DNA of 64,000 bases from Petrosia ficiformis. Taxonomy: Eukaryota > Porifera > Demospongiae > Haplosclerida > Petrosiidae. Position numbers and translations under genes: made by a program. Below, one piece after another: positions 10,861-24,425 of this stretch (position 1 is the stretch's first letter; each line of letters begins with the position of its first letter). Location: assembly GCA_947044365.1 (NCBI GenBank), contig OX345636.1, positions 53,113,746 to 53,177,745 on the forward strand. Direction: 5' to 3'. A model generated the notes under the pieces. The model saw nothing but the letters and a program-made list of their open reading frames with translations, had not been told where the DNA came from and searched no databases.

Positions 10861-11949
10861 CTATAGTCACACTAAAAGAACACTAACACAAATGTGATCA
10901 GAAAACAAGTATTCCCAAATATTGACGAAAATAACACAATTCTAAATTTTTGTGTCTTACAACTGACTCTGTAGTCCTAGAGTAAGAAGAGCAACCTTCA
11001 CATGTAGACAAACAGGTTTGTAGCTTGAATCATGTGCACGCATGGATAAAATAGGAAGAGCTAGAAAATAACTTGTCATGGCAGAAGCTTAGAGCCAGTG
11101 GTCAATGTTGAGTGGATGATACTAAAGCAGTGTTTTCATAGTGATTGCCTTCAAACAAAATGAGTTCTTTTCATGTACATGTATTTCCTTGTGGACTTCT
11201 GAAAATCGTCATAGCTTTAAACCAAAAGTCAATGATTTGTCCTTGTATGATTTGAACTGTGCTGGTACACAATAGCTCATTCAAAATGCCTAGATTGGCT
11301 GGGAATTTGGTGAGACAGACAATATGATTACAATAACCCTCCACTCTATATGTACAGATGATGGTTAATATTAAAAATGATCTCTATTCTCTAATGATCT
11401 GTTTATTATACAATGGTTTACAATATAACGAGCCACTCCAATGTTTATAGTTTTCCTTTGTGTGTGTGTGTGTGTATGTGTGTTTGTAAACACACATACA
11501 CACAGAAACATACAATATGATTACCATACCCTTAAACCTACTCTTTGTAGCGAGGGTAATTATACTGTAAATGAAATAATAATATTGAAGTGGAGGTCAG
11601 TTCATAATGTACCCAACATATTGCAGACGTAAATTAATGAGTTCAGAACACATACATGTACTATAACGTACACAATCCATATAGAATATCACTACAGGTC
11701 CATAATAAGTAAAAAATAGGCAGATTTGTCAGTGAGCTAAGTGTGCTGGCAAAATTTTACCAGTTAATTAATTATTCATGAGGGGTGAGGTCAATTAACA
11801 ATTATAATATTTTGCAAAAATGGATATGCTGTTCTATTTATGAAGTGAAAAAATCAGTAATACTTGGCAAAAATACACAATCTGTGGTCTGAATATCTCA
11901 TAAGAGAGTTAAGAACACATTTGAGATTAAGTTTATCAGAAGTCTATGT
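10861..11949. other. Intergenic DNA with a GT/CA hairpin
   Basis: No gene. At 11458-11506 a (GT)n run is followed directly by (CA)n, forming a perfect hairpin around TTTGTAAA. Confidence 0.5.
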
Positions 11950-12210
11950 ACAGTACATTCACGATGACCTCAATAATATACTGTATAGTTTAATGTCATA
12001 AGGTATTAACCTTATGACATTAAACTATACAGTATATTATTGAGGTCATGTAATACATGATTGTACTGTGACTCAATGATGAAGCAATGGAATGAAAATA
12101 GACATACACAAAAAAGAATGGGAAGGATAATTATATGAAAATAGTCTAGGTAAAAAGATTGTTGGTCATTCCAAACTAAAGTTATGAATATTTTTGTGAG
12201 CAAAAGGTGA
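11950..12210. mobile_element. Repeat containing a near-perfect 87-bp hairpin
   Basis: From 11963 to 12049 two arms of about 42 bp (ATGACCTCAATAATATACTG inwards to CATAAGGT) are exact inverses around a 3-bp loop. The following 150 bp match 2460-2640 in reverse orientation, where the hairpin is not retained. The perfect arms suggest a recent foldback event or conversion between arms. Confidence 0.65.
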
Positions 12211-12218
12211 ACATGAAT

Positions 12219-12614
12219 TAGTCTCGTGAGCCAGACCCATCATACCATGAGAAAGGGTCTAGTTGCATGCTATACATCAGTTTGTTCTTGGCGCATGAAA
12301 AGCTGCACACTAATCAGAATGTACATCAGCTCATTAATAACACACCCATTTCGCGATGTCACATTTAAAAAATGAAGCTGGAAGAGTGATCGATAGAGTA
12401 GCTTTTGACATGGGCTATGAATCTTTGAAATCAAAACATAAGTAAGCTATTATGGTTTTTCTACACAACCAAGTCATACATGTATTTATACTATAACCCA
12501 CTGGAATTGAAAATGCCCTGTGTTATTGCATTAATTTTGTGTTGTCATACATGTAACTAAACTGATGTTTAGCGTGCCGCCACCAGACCCTTTTTCGAGG
12601 TATGGGTCTGGCTT
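12219..12614. mobile_element. TAGTCTCG-type Mutator-like MITE
   Basis: The left end TAGTCTCGTGAGCCAGACCC is matched inside the right end by GGGTCTGGCTT. Flanks AACATGAAT (12210-12218) and AACGTGAAT (12615-12623) look like a 9-bp target duplication with one later change. The right terminus lacks the CGAGACTA found in the other copies, so it is slightly truncated. Confidence 0.55.
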
Positions 12615-12623
12615 AACGTGAAT

Positions 12624-13134
12624 GATCTTTAGTTTATTTGCAACAGCAATCAATGTGTAATTATGTGTTACTTAATGTTGGCCTTACGTTATTTATTGCA
12701 TGAGGGCGTTGAGGGGTCAGGCAACGAGACCACAATCTGAGTGCAATAAAAATGTAAGGCACTTCATGCCAACATTAGGTGGTTTATTGTTGTGTGGGTG
12801 TGTCAAAGGCATCCTCTAAACATCAAAGGTATTGTATGAGTCATATTGAATGTTCAGTATTGCAATATTGCATGCTACATGATTATTTAATTTATAGCAT
12901 GGGCGGTGTCTTTGACGCACCCATGCATTTATCAATAAATACATGTAAGTGGGTATGATTTTAAATTATTCAAGTGGTGAGGCCCAAACCTGAACACATA
13001 CTATATATATCATACCGTATTTGTGAAGAGAAGAAATTTTGCCAAAATCGTATAAATTTCTATATTGGCAAGATTAAATCAAGCTTGTGTTACTAAACCA
13101 TGCCTTCTTTCGATAATGGAGCTGAGCCAGAGTG
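12624..13134. other. Intergenic DNA, nothing recognised
   Basis: No gene. A half-site resembling the CCGTAT element family occurs near 13015. Confidence 0.5.
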
Positions 13135-13298
13135 CCAATTATAAAGTGCTGAGTGAATACAACGTCTACCAGACCATAGGGATATTGTTGTCAGAGAATT
13201 TCTACCAAGTAACAGTAGTAATTTGGTAGAAATTCTCTGACAACAGTATCCCTATGGTCTGGTAGACGTTGTATTCACTCATAGCACTTTATAATTGG
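13135..13298. mobile_element. 164-bp foldback with about 75-bp arms
   Basis: CCAATTATAAAGTGCT through TCTGACAACA pairs almost perfectly with its inverse, leaving a loop of about 13 nt (GTAACAGTAGTAA). The only visible differences are GA against AT near the tip-distal side and a TTG/CAG change. If transcribed it would make a long double-stranded RNA hairpin. Confidence 0.7.
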
Positions 13299-13575
13299 TA
13301 GGGGGTATGGTTACCCTTCAACTACATAATATTAGTCCTAAACTACACACAGTGTGAATAGGGGGTGTGGTTACCCTTCAACTACATAATATTAGTCCTA
13401 AACTACACACAGTGTGAATAGGGGGTGTGGTTACCCTTCAACTACACAATATTAGTCCTAAACTACACACAGTGTGAATAGTGGGTATGGTTACCCTTCA
13501 ACTACACAATATTAGTCCTTCACAATTAAAATACACACAGTGTGAATAGTGGGTGTGGTTACCCTTCAACTACAT
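13299..13575. repeat. 60-bp minisatellite (GGTTACCCTTCAACTACA)
   Basis: Four and a half direct copies of a 60-bp unit abut the foldback element. A single related unit occurs at 14025-14050. Confidence 0.85.
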
Positions 13576-13839
13576 GTACACAATGAATTATGCCAGGTTT
13601 GCCTACTCCGTTTTTGCCTACTCGAAATTTATGCACTAATTCCACATTTGCCTACGTATACCATATATCTAATTAACCAAAATATTTAAATTTTTTCATT
13701 TTTGACAAAGAAGAGACTTTGCTAGTAAAAGTAGTGAAGTATATTAATTTTATAGATATATAATTACATGTATTTATTATTGCTTGTTTAATTGCAATTT
13801 CAACATTGTTTACTGTTATATTTTTTACCTAACGACAAG

Positions 13840-13945
13840 GGCGCCTAGGGTGGTCATATGTCCCAAGGGCCCCTAGAGTGGTTATACGTTCCAAGGGCCC
13901 CTAGAATGGTCATACATTGCAAGGGCCCCTAGAGTGGTCAAGTGG
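13840..13945. repeat. About 31-bp GC-rich tandem repeat
   Basis: Four copies of CAAGGGCCCCTAGAGTGGTC plus a variable tail. They are much more GC-rich than their surroundings. Confidence 0.8.
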
Positions 13946-14308
13946 CTGCAAAGAAACATCCAATTCTCAGACGATAGAAAGCAGACACTATTTAGAAATA
14001 TTTTATATTTGGTTAATTAAATATAGTGGGTATGGTTACCCTTCAGCTATAGCTGAATTTTAAAACTCCCAAGTAACAATTGCAGTGAAGAAAAATGCAA
14101 TCCAACACTTTACAGTTATCACTTCTGCAAGTTACACACAAGTATGAAAAAACAGAGTGTGTGAATCCTGATCTTGTGAACCAGACCCTCAAAAAAGAAA
14201 GGAGGGTCTATTGACAATGCAATACCAGAGTTGTGCAGTTGGAAATTCATTTGTACGTTTATAATGTCTTAAGAATTAAGATCACTTGTGCATGTAATTT
14301 ATTGATGC

Positions 14309-14490
14309 AGTGTTCTGCCCACACTTGTCTGCACTGGTCGGGATTAACCACCACTCAGTAAGAATTAACTACCACTCAGATGAATTAACAACCACTTAGT
14401 TAATACATACTGTATATTAGTTACTGAAACAGAATTAACTATATATATAATATATTGAGTGAAATACTAAATGCAAGTTAGAATTGAACA
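14309..14490. mobile_element. Diverged copy of the CAGTGTTCTGCCCA MITE
   Basis: It starts CAGTGTTCTGCCCACACTTG and continues like 2929-3060, including the AACCACCACTCAG phrases and a GAGACAGAATTAA-like block. The inverse end is degraded. Confidence 0.5.
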
Positions 14491-15478
14491 CTGTTGATGA
14501 TCTACACATTTCACCTCCCCTCTGCCCCTTAACATAAACTTCCTAAATACTTGAAATTTATCAATATGTTTAGCTCTGACTGAGGAAGAGTAGAAACACA
14601 ACTTAGGTATAGCACTGTTGCCAGACCCTCTATGAGGTATAAACTCTCAGATCTGATGAGAACATAGGAGAGAATAAGAATGCAACCCGACACTTTCTTG
14701 CAGCTATGGATCTTAAGACTACAGTATGTATACAACATGATGGAGATCAACTAGGATATTCACCACATTATTACAATTCATAGACACACCCCCAAGGACT
14801 CTTGTCATTAGGGTTTAAATCTGTCTCAAATTGAACGATTACCACACCACTTCTTGTGGCGTATATCCTAGTTGGATCATATGATTGGTGAGGATAGTAG
14901 ATGTGTGATAGATATATGCATAATCACATAGCCTTGCAAAATTATGTCAGCTTTGTGAGTCTAGATATCACAAGACTCTCTTGTATCAACTTACTCTGTA
15001 CAATAATAGTCGGTGTAATTGACAGTATGAAAATGAGGATTATCATAATAACCATTCTGTTCAAACCATTAATCACGTTTATCTCATCTTCTTCAAAGTT
15101 CAAAGTTTACTAAATCTGTATATGAATTACAGTAAAAACCAAAAAAAAATAATTATATATAACTACATGTAATTAATTTTACTGCATGTATACACACACC
15201 TAGTTTGTCTAATGGAGAAAACCTCCTGAGACTCCACCTTCCAGTCTATTTTGTCTTCATCTACACTTTCTGCAAATGCACAGTAACCATCCTCACAACA
15301 GCCCTAGCTCTAGCCCTAGCCCTAGCTGGCTGCCCTGAGAAAGAATAGGGTTAAAAATAATGTGCGGGTGCGCGTACGCGTGCCGATAATGCGAGCAATC
15401 GACTGGTTGATGTCAGCCGCGCGAGAATGTTCTCGAAACGTCAACTTGGTATACGTATATAATTATATATATAAATAC
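14491..15478. other. Intergenic DNA, nothing recognised
   Basis: Frames of about 70 codons here show no conserved motif, and no splice or domain signals stand out. Confidence 0.5.
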
Positions 15479-15739
15479 ATTTTCAATAAAATGAAAGAAG
15501 ATGTAGGGACGTCAAAACCCAAAAAGCATGCGAACAAGGTTGGGAGGCTAACATAGGACCCAAAATTAAACAAACCACTTCCATATAACCCTACATAAGT
15601 ACTTACACTGCTACAAAGAGCTGTACTTATATGGAAGTGGTTTGTTTAATTTTAGGTCCTATGTTAGCCTCCCGACTTTGTTCGCATGCTTTTTGGGTTT
15701 TGACGTCCCTACATCTTCTTTCATTTTATTGAAAATGTT
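15479..15739. mobile_element. Long foldback (about 110-bp arms), copy 1
   Basis: ATTTTCAATAAAATGAAAGA through GAGGCTAACATAGGACC pairs with the inverse ending TCATTTTATTGAAAAT. The loop region contains GAGCTGTACTT. The same hairpin occurs at 61951-62189 with different loop sequence, so it is a mobile foldback family. Confidence 0.7.
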
Positions 15740-16440
15740 TTTTTATTATTCTTGTTTCCATTGCTTTTTTTTTTCTGAATGCCTGGTGTAAATTTTTTTA
15801 TAGATTGCAGAAATACTGGTGCAAGTTATACATGATGAAATCATACAATCATATATTCGTTAAAGTTTGTTCATCAATGAAGGCATTCTTTTTCAGTTAC
15901 AGATGATGTCTATTCTCCATTTCACTTACAGCACTGTCTGCAGTCCTAGTGTCAGTCACTGTGTCAACCATTCAGTATTCCAATGCTTATCAGAGAGTAC
16001 GGTACTCTCTATGTAGGGATGGCACGGAAAAAAATGGCCGCTCATACATTTCAGTGATGAGCTGAAATCTCTGGTAATATATACATATAAGCTTTAATAC
16101 ACACATACCTATTCATATCTAGTGTTTTATGACTACCAACACTGTCTAGATGGCCAAAGATTGTCGTTAAGGTAGAGAACTGTCGAGTGGCAAATCTGGC
16201 AAAACTGATCTGCTTCATATTATTTTCCAGACAAATCATTTTTTTGTTTGTTGAACTATCACAATGATTCTATCACCATTCCAATCGCATTCTTTGTAAA
16301 ATTCTGGTGTACAAATATCAAGATGATATCTTCAGATGCTATGAAAGAAGAACGGCGAAGATTTGATCTCAAATTGGACGCCATTTTTATAAGTGTATTC
16401 ATTAATTTAGCCACGTGGAATCAGTAATAAAGTTTGTGAG
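15740..16440. repeat. Dispersed repeat block shared with 62190-63035
   Basis: 15740-16010 matches 62190-62440 in the same orientation (GTCAGTCACTGTGTCAACC... and TTCAGTATTCCAATGCTTATC). 15990-16440 matches 62560-63030 in the opposite orientation (AGAGAGTACGGTACTCTC, ATGTAGGGATGGCACGG, GGCCAAAGATTGTCGTTAAG). Both sites therefore hold the same element with one half inverted. Confidence 0.65.
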
Positions 16441-16879
16441 CAAATTCATTCTTAATTAAAATAATGATTAACAAAACCATGGTATACCGATAATATAATA
16501 TTATATAGTGGAATGCCGAATGGTTGACACAGAGACTAGCACTACTTCTTGTGGCAAAGCTGTAAGTAAAATATAAAATAGACAGCATCATCTGTTAGTT
16601 AATTAATACTCAATAGGACACAGAATGAATCCAGCTGTTTGATGAACATTGAGTATCTCATTTGTATTGAAATGACTAGGCTCTACTCCTATAGTATAAT
16701 ATGATCATCCAATGTTTATTGCCTAATTACCTCAGTCATTAGTCTTTCATTTAGAGAATAATGTAATTAAAGTTTTTCTTGATTGTAAATTATATGTAAA
16801 TTAACTTTATCTGTTGCTTTTAAAAGTGTCTCGATGCTTCACTGATCAATGGAAAGGTAAAACATTATCTGTTAACATA

Positions 16880-17200
16880 ATGACTAGATCATGCAATGCA
16901 TTGTGGGGGCAAGCATGGTGACTTTAAGTGTGGTTTGTGACCTTATGTGTTTGGGATCACATGCAAAGAAGGTTGATGAACCGGATGTTTGTGAATTGAA
17001 AGCATGTAGTTTCGCCACTGTCCACGGGAGAGTAACTGAACTCTCTTCTGCAAAAAGTTGCAGAAAACAATCAAATATTTCAATGGAAAATTGAGTAATG
17101 GAATGAAGGTGGCACTGAAAGTTTGTATCTTTTGATCCAAGTTTTAATTTAACAAGTATATACTCGTTGTATTAGAGACAACAAAAGGGGAACAACTTTC
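16880..17200 (+). pseudogene. Possible relic of a repeat-associated invertebrate ORF
   Basis: A 67-codon frame (16891-17094) includes ATVHGRVTELSSAKSC. After a break, the downstream sequence gives further weakly similar residues ending in CFDPSFNL. The pattern recalls uncharacterised invertebrate proteins with a V-H-G-x-V-x-E-L-S motif, but I cannot name the family. Treat it as a degraded unknown coding relic. Confidence 0.25.
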
Positions 17201-17720
17201 TAATTACTTTCAGATCTCAAAACCTTTTTTCGGTGTTTGCATTGCACAGCGTTACAGTGTATTCGTGACTCCACGCCCCATATGCGTGGGCTTCATTTTG
17301 ATTCGCACAAGCCAAGATGACGCCCAGACTCCTTCCCGTCGTCCGTGATCCGATCTCAAAAAGGAGTGGAGTCTAGATAGATAGATAGATAGATAAATTT
17401 ATTTGAATAGGAATGTTGCATCCACAATACATGTAGATTTTCATGCAGGTCCTACACAGAAATACATATTATATACATACATAACAGAACAAAAAATTAA
17501 AAAATAAATAAATAAAATAAATAAATAATAGAAAATAAAATAAAAAATAGAAAAATTAATAATAAATAAATAAATAAATTAAAAATAATAGTAAAAACTA
17601 TTAAAATTAAAGATAGAATAAAATAAAATAATAATAATATTAGATAAAATAAAAATAAAATAATAATAATACATACTTTAGATAGTTTTATTTATTACTC
17701 CACTCCTTTCTGTTTTAGCA
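17201..17720. repeat. A/T-rich low-complexity tract between GGAGTGGAGT inverted ends
   Basis: A GC-normal stretch (17260-17370) ends in AAAGGAGTGGAGTCTAGA, then (GATA)n, then about 300 bp of degenerate AAATAAATA. It closes with ACTCCACTCCTTTCTG at 17697. The inverted GGAGTGGAGT ends may mark a non-autonomous element whose interior has become low complexity. Confidence 0.5.
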
Positions 17721-17944
17721 ATTACCATTATTACCCCAGGTTTATTTAATTGAATTTAGACTGTAACTATAATGAGATTCTAAATTACATATACTCCATG
17801 CAGTTCATTACTGCAGTAAGTGCAACGTTAATACGTCTGTACATTTTATTATATTGTATCAAGTGTTATGTCAAGGGATGTATGATTTGTACCAGCTTTG
17901 TACAGCAGGAATATGATTAATTTTGAGCTTTATGGAAATGAAAT

Positions 17945-18367
17945 AAGATAGTTAGGAGTAATTGGTAATTACGCTATTGGTACCATTGGTAATAGTAGTA
18001 AGGTGGTACTATTGGTAGTTATGTTATTGGTACCATTGGTAATAGTAGTAAGGTGATACTATTGGTAGTAATTGGTGGTTATGCTATTGGTACCATTGGT
18101 AATAGTATAGTAAGGTGGTACTATTGGTAGTAATTGGTAGTTATGCTATTGGTACCATTGGTAATAGTAGTGAGGTGGTACTATTGGTAGTAATTGGTAT
18201 ATAGTTATGCTATTGGTACCATTGGTAATAGTAGTAAGGTGGTACTATTGATAGTAATTGGTAGTTATGTTATTGGTACCATTGGTAATGGTAGTAAGGT
18301 GATACTTTCGGTAGTAATTGGTAATTACGCTATTGGTACCATTGGTAATAGTAGTAATATTTGTAGT
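17945..18367. repeat. TTGGTACCATTGGTAATAG minisatellite downstream of SRCR gene A
   Basis: Seven copies of a unit of about 60-66 bp (TGGTACCATTGGTAATAGTA, then GTGGTACTATTGGTAGTAAT). A short inverse piece occurs at 61735-61830, downstream of gene B. The array or its seed was therefore part of the duplicated arm. Confidence 0.8.
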
Positions 18368-18373
18368 TTTATT
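18368..18373 (-). terminator. Poly(A) signal AATAAA of SRCR gene A
   Basis: AATAAA in the context TACCAAATAAAACTACAAAT, about 110 nt after the stop. The same context follows gene B, which supports its use. Confidence 0.6.
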
Positions 18374-18482
18374 TGGTAACATTTACTAAAGATTTTGTCA
18401 TCAATGGAATAAGAACACGCACACATATACAAGATCATTCTATGATTATTCTATGATTATTCTATAATAATCTATGATTATT

Positions 18483-21400
18483 CTATGATTGTGGTTGAGC
18501 ATACTCATATATGTGTTCATCATCTTTAAATGTAGGATCATCTTTGCATGAATTATCAGGATTGACTCCAGTGGTATGGAAGTCTTCTTCTGTCTTTTTG
18601 CAAACCTCTTCATCTGAAGAATGTAAAGAGCTGTACTCTTCTACAAATATGTTTGACATTGCTACAGGAATTAGTTGTCTGCGTAGTTTCATTTTCTTCA
18701 GATATTTTCTTTTATGATAAATCATAAATCCAATACTGAAAATGAAAGAGAGAAAGAGATCACAGATGATAATATAATATATAGTTATAACTATTCTGTC
18801 TGCATACCATAGAACTAGTATAAGAATGAACAAAAGACACACCAGAGATATGGTAACAACAGATAATATTGAGGTCTGAGATGAACTGGTCTGATGAGGT
18901 GATGATACAGATATACTAGACTGATTTGGTCGTAAAATGGAGGAACTAAAGTTATTGGATGATGAAAGAATACAGGAGACTCCAGCTACATCAACATTAT
19001 CCTGAAGATTTTTACCGTCTTTTAAAGAATATGATTTCATTGTACATTCAGTAAGTTTATCTTCAGTTCCATAACATTCCACATCACCAATATGAATGAC
19101 TTTATTAGGTTTACCATAATATGAATGAAGTAGTGCATCTGTATATGGAATATAGTACATGATAGAATCATGATACACATATATAGTATTATCATACCAG
19201 CAGTACTCTCATGAAATCCTAATTCATGACAGATCACTATTGCATCTGCTATACTCCATCCTGATTCATCAATCAAACCCCATAGACTATCAATACATAT
19301 TTCTACTGTTCCTTCACTTCTAGTTTCTCCTCCAACCAGTCGTATATCACCATCATTACAGTCTAAAGTATTATGTATAATTATTATATTTTTTTACGGA
19401 TAAATATTGACACTGACCATCAGCACACAAGACTCCTGCTACTGTTGCATATGAACATGTTATTTCTAAATAGTTATTCTTTTGACATTCAATCAGATAG
19501 TTCTCCCATCCACCACAATCTACATTAGAATACACTACTGGTCCAGTAGATACACCAAACTCATCAGCAGTGTAGGCAATAGGTTCTATTATTGTAGTAA
19601 TAAAGTATTTTCACTAACAGTATTTACTTACCTAAATCTGGAAATCCCATTTGTTTACAGACTACAAGAGCATCAGTCCTATCCCATCCCTCACCACACA
19701 CACTACCCCATACTCCATTAACACAAACTTCCACTCGACCTTCTTGTTCAATACCATCAACAAGCTGAACTGAACCATCCGTGCAATCTTCAGGTACTAT
19801 TAACAAATTATAAACATCTAACAATTTTGTATGTTCACTCATCAGTAATTTTTGTTGAGACAATATATATGATCATAAATTATACACCTCACCAAAACAT
19901 TTCAAACCCATAATAGTGCTACAATATTTCATACAATCTCCCTCTTGTATATTACAGTCACTTAGTGATTTTTCAGATGAGTTACACGTAATCGTCTCAA
20001 ATAAACTTTTGTCTGCTGTTAAAGAGCTGGACTGCTTTATTTCAAATGGCAGACCCCCTGAATGTAATGTATATATGTATGTATGTATGTGTGTGTGTAT
20101 GTATGTATGTAATACTGTATGTATGTAACTATGTATATGTGTGTGTGTATGTTTGTATATATGTATGTATGTATGTATATGCATATATGCATGCATGCAT
20201 GTATCTATGTATGTATGTATGTATGGATGGATGGATGAACGATTGGATGGACAGACAGATGAATGGATGTATATATGCATGTACGTATGCATGCACATAT
20301 GTGTATGTACATAATTATATATAATTATATATATCATATATTATATATTATATATATATATATATATTACTCATTGCATACATGTATATGTTACATGTCC
20401 TAGTTGTCTACAAGCCACAGTCGCTTCAGAGTGAGTTAGTTGGCAAAAGACAGACCATCGTCCATTGAAACAATATTCTAACACTTTATCCTCATCAAGT
20501 TGTATATCACCAGATACACACATATCACCAGTCCCTACAGGTTTAGGTAGACATACTTCCTCTGTTGGTTCAGGTGTGGATGATGTTTGATTGCAAGCAA
20601 CACCAGCAACTTCTGCATCATTATAAATCTGTCTTCCTTCTTCTAGTGAGTGTATTACCTTATTACATGATGTGATTAGCTGTTCATTACCATTACACAA
20701 TATATAACTATAATGTATAGCACGATCTGGTTTACCATAATATGAATTTAATAATGGTTTAGACCCTGAAAAGAAATGAAAAAATACTATAAATACTGTA
20801 CCATTGTATTCTCACAATACTTACATACAGTCATACATATAAATGTATAACATCCATACATACATACATATATAATTATACACATACATACATATATATA
20901 TATACACATACACACATACATACGTACATACGTACATACATACATACATACATACATACATACATACATACATACGTACGTACATAGCAGTGTTGTTGTA
21001 ATCTGTAATTGTAATTGCAAAAAACTTTGAAGGAAGTAATTGTAATGTAGTTGTAATTGAACCTTCTGTAATCATTACATCAGTAACTTGTATTATCACC
21101 TGATATTGTGAATGGTAGTCAGAATTTGAAGCTATCGAAAGTAGTTTACGCAGTTCTTTTAGACTACCAACTTTGAAGTTGAGAGAGTGTTTAGCCAAGC
21201 AGAGCACATTCTTAGAGCCGGCAGGTCGAAGCTGCTTCCTCAAAACTTTGAAGACTTGGTATATTTAAAAGTAAACAAGTCATTTTAGTGAATGATATTA
21301 TTTGTTGACAATTTGAAATTTAAATTACAATTATTTGTAATTGTAATGATTACATTAATTAAAAGACTACATGTAATCCGTAATGTAATCATTACTTTTA

Positions 21401-24392
21401 CTCATTTTAGATTGTAGTTTGTAATTGTAATTGTATAAGAAAGACACTTGATATTTATCAATAACTTCTTAGAATACAACTCAACAGAATAAAATGTCCA
21501 ACTAAAATGCATTCAATAGGAATTGCCGCAAACCATGTGCCTAATTACATACAACATGAACAATAACTAACTACTACATCTCCCTTTCTGAGTTCAATTA
21601 GACTCTGTCTTGTGATTTTGAAACATGACTACTTCTTGTACAAATGTAGGAATCCTCCTTACTACTGTATCTTGATTTGGATTAGATACAACTACCATAT
21701 CTGGAGAGGTCTTACCGTTCTCATCTTGATTCACTTGGAGTCTCTACCTCATATTACCATGGGTTTCTTTCCTGCACTGCTATTCTTTCAGATCGTGTCA
21801 GGTATCCACACATACAATCACCTGTCTGGAGTGGCTTTAATTCAGATGCTCAATGATGTAGATTGAAGTTCTTTTGTTGTCGTTGTCTAACATGCTTCTA
21901 CTTTTCTTTCAGTTTAGATGTTTTGGGTAGTTTTGGCAGAAGTTATTGGGACAACTGGTATGGCAGTTCTGAGTTTTTGTCCCATTAGAAGTTCTGATGG
22001 GCTGTGACCATTTTCTAATGGAGTTGAATGGTAGGTAAATGGAACTATATAGGTAAGGGTCATCATTTTTTTCCAAAAGAGCTTTTTCTGTCAGATGTGA
22101 CTTTCTGCCATGGATGGTTGGGAAAGGCTGACAGGAGTAAGAGTTCTGCATGTTGTGTTCTGTGCTTGCTGCATATTATACACTTGCTGATGATGTATGT
22201 GTTCCAGATCACTACATATTCCTCGTAGGGCTGGGTAAAATGTTCGAAGGCTTCTTTCATATGCTGCACATTTGAAGCTAACTTTTGAGGCTTTCTATAC
22301 CCAATCAATTCAAGGTAAGAGCAACATTGACAAAAACATATTCGAACTTGTGGTCGTTTTTGCTGACGAATCTTTAAAGGTTGCTTTCCAACCTTTGTTC
22401 AAGCTCTATAGAATTCCTGGCCACAACACTGTACAACAAGATGTTACTTTCTTAACATCTTGTTGTACTGTGGTGTCCAGAGTGTAACTTTTCTTGAATT
22501 TCCTTTTAGAGTAATGGGAAATTACTCTATTCCTTTCTAGAAAAACGGCTTAGTATACAGAGAGTTCCTCCTTTACTGGTACATACACTTTTAAAGGTGC
22601 TTTGATACAGGGCATACTATGCCCATCCATACTGACAGTAATTTTTTACTTGATTACAAGTTAGGTTCCTGTTTTGTTCTGTATCTGGAAATATCTCTGC
22701 TCAGTGTTTGTGAGGGTTCTTGAAATAGTAAGGTGGATCCCTACATTTGTAAAAGAAGTGGTTGTGTTTCAAAACCATGGACAGACTCTAATTGAACTCA
22801 AAAATGAAAATGTAATAGTTAGTTATCATCACGTTTTACTGATGTAATTATTATTAATTAGGAACATTGTTTGTGGTTGTGATACCTTATTGTTTCAGTT
22901 CCTTAGTATATATTGAATGTAAATTAGTTGGATGTTTTATTCTGTGAGTTGTATTCTAAGAAGTTAATAACAAATATCAACAAGACAGCTTTGCTGATCC
23001 TTCTAAGAACTGCAATCAGTTGTTCATCATGTTCTTGAGGTGTCTCTCCATATATGAGAGCATCATCCACCAGACACATCATAGTTTTCAGTCCACATAG
23101 TATCTCACTCGTTTATCTCTGGAAATGTTCCAGAGCAGAAGTAATGCCAAAGGAAAAATGATTGAAGCAAAATCTTCAGAAGGGTGTGATAAATGATGTG
23201 AAGATAGCTGTCTCTCTAGCTAATTCAACTTGTCAAAACCCAGAGTTGAAAGGAGATTATACTCCCTACAAACACTTTTGTTCATTTTTTTCAAGTCTAC
23301 ACAAGTCTTAATCTTCCTGTTGGATTGTGGAACAACTACCATACTAGCACACCACTCTGTCGGTTCCTTGACTTTTGAGATTGCTCCTAAATTTTCTATT
23401 CATTGAGTTCGGCTTTAACCTTTGTAGGAGTGCTATTGTTCTGGTTATAGTGCATCTCTTCTCAATTTAATGGTACATCACTAATAACAAATTTATTGGT
23501 AAGTACAGTTGTAAGGAGAAATTGTAATTTAAATGGTTGTGTAGGTTGTTATGGATATATATGTAATTATAATCTAATAATAACTGTAAATTGAGTATCC
23601 CTATAGATGTACAAAGAAGAAGAATACGTATTTTAATTGAGTCATTGTAGGTTTCCAAATCTTATTTGTGCATCTAATATGAGATATTAGGTATGATAAT
23701 TGATTATAATTGGTACATATATCTTTTACATATTTTAATATAATTAGTACAAAGTAGCTATGTTGTTAGATGTATTTATCCCGAACAACCAACTATTTTT
23801 TAAATCGTTGCAATTGCACTAACCCATATATTTGTTATTTTTACAATTCGTTTTTTTGCAGTGTATAATTGTCCTTTAGCCTTCCTAGGCTATGGAACAA
23901 CTGTGAGAACTTTCAACTATATCATTGGTATGCACTGATTTAATTTTTGAGACGGTTTTTTAACCCTCTTTTGATTACATGAGTTTCAATTCCTCTTGAG
24001 ACTATATAAATCAATGCTGCTTTCTTGTCTAGCTAGGTAATGTTTACAAGTAGCAATTTATTTCTTTTATTGACTAGTATAAAGTACATGTCATAATAAA
24101 GAATAGTAACAAAAACAATACAATGTACATGTACTTTAAATATGTAAATCCCATAATATGTTATTAGCTGTTATATACGTACAAGAAAAAGTTAATCACA
24201 ATATATAGATACATACATACACACGCATAAATACATACATGCATACATATGTACGTACGTACACTGTAAAAATGAATTTGTTATTTTAACAGACCAGTTG
24301 TTAACTCAGTTGCATGTACATTTATAATACATAGTTAGAAACATCAAATACAAAGTACAGTTAACATTTTGTCTGGTTATAATAATTGTAGC

Positions 24393-24425
<33 letters not shown>

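Noticed and set aside
17945..18379. Frame of 61 codons with repeated Ile-Gly-Thr-Ile-Gly-Asn
   Set aside because: It is a translation of the minisatellite downstream of gene A.
19482..19721. Plus-strand frames across the SRCR gene A exons
   Set aside because: Antisense of coding exons on the minus strand, without independent support.
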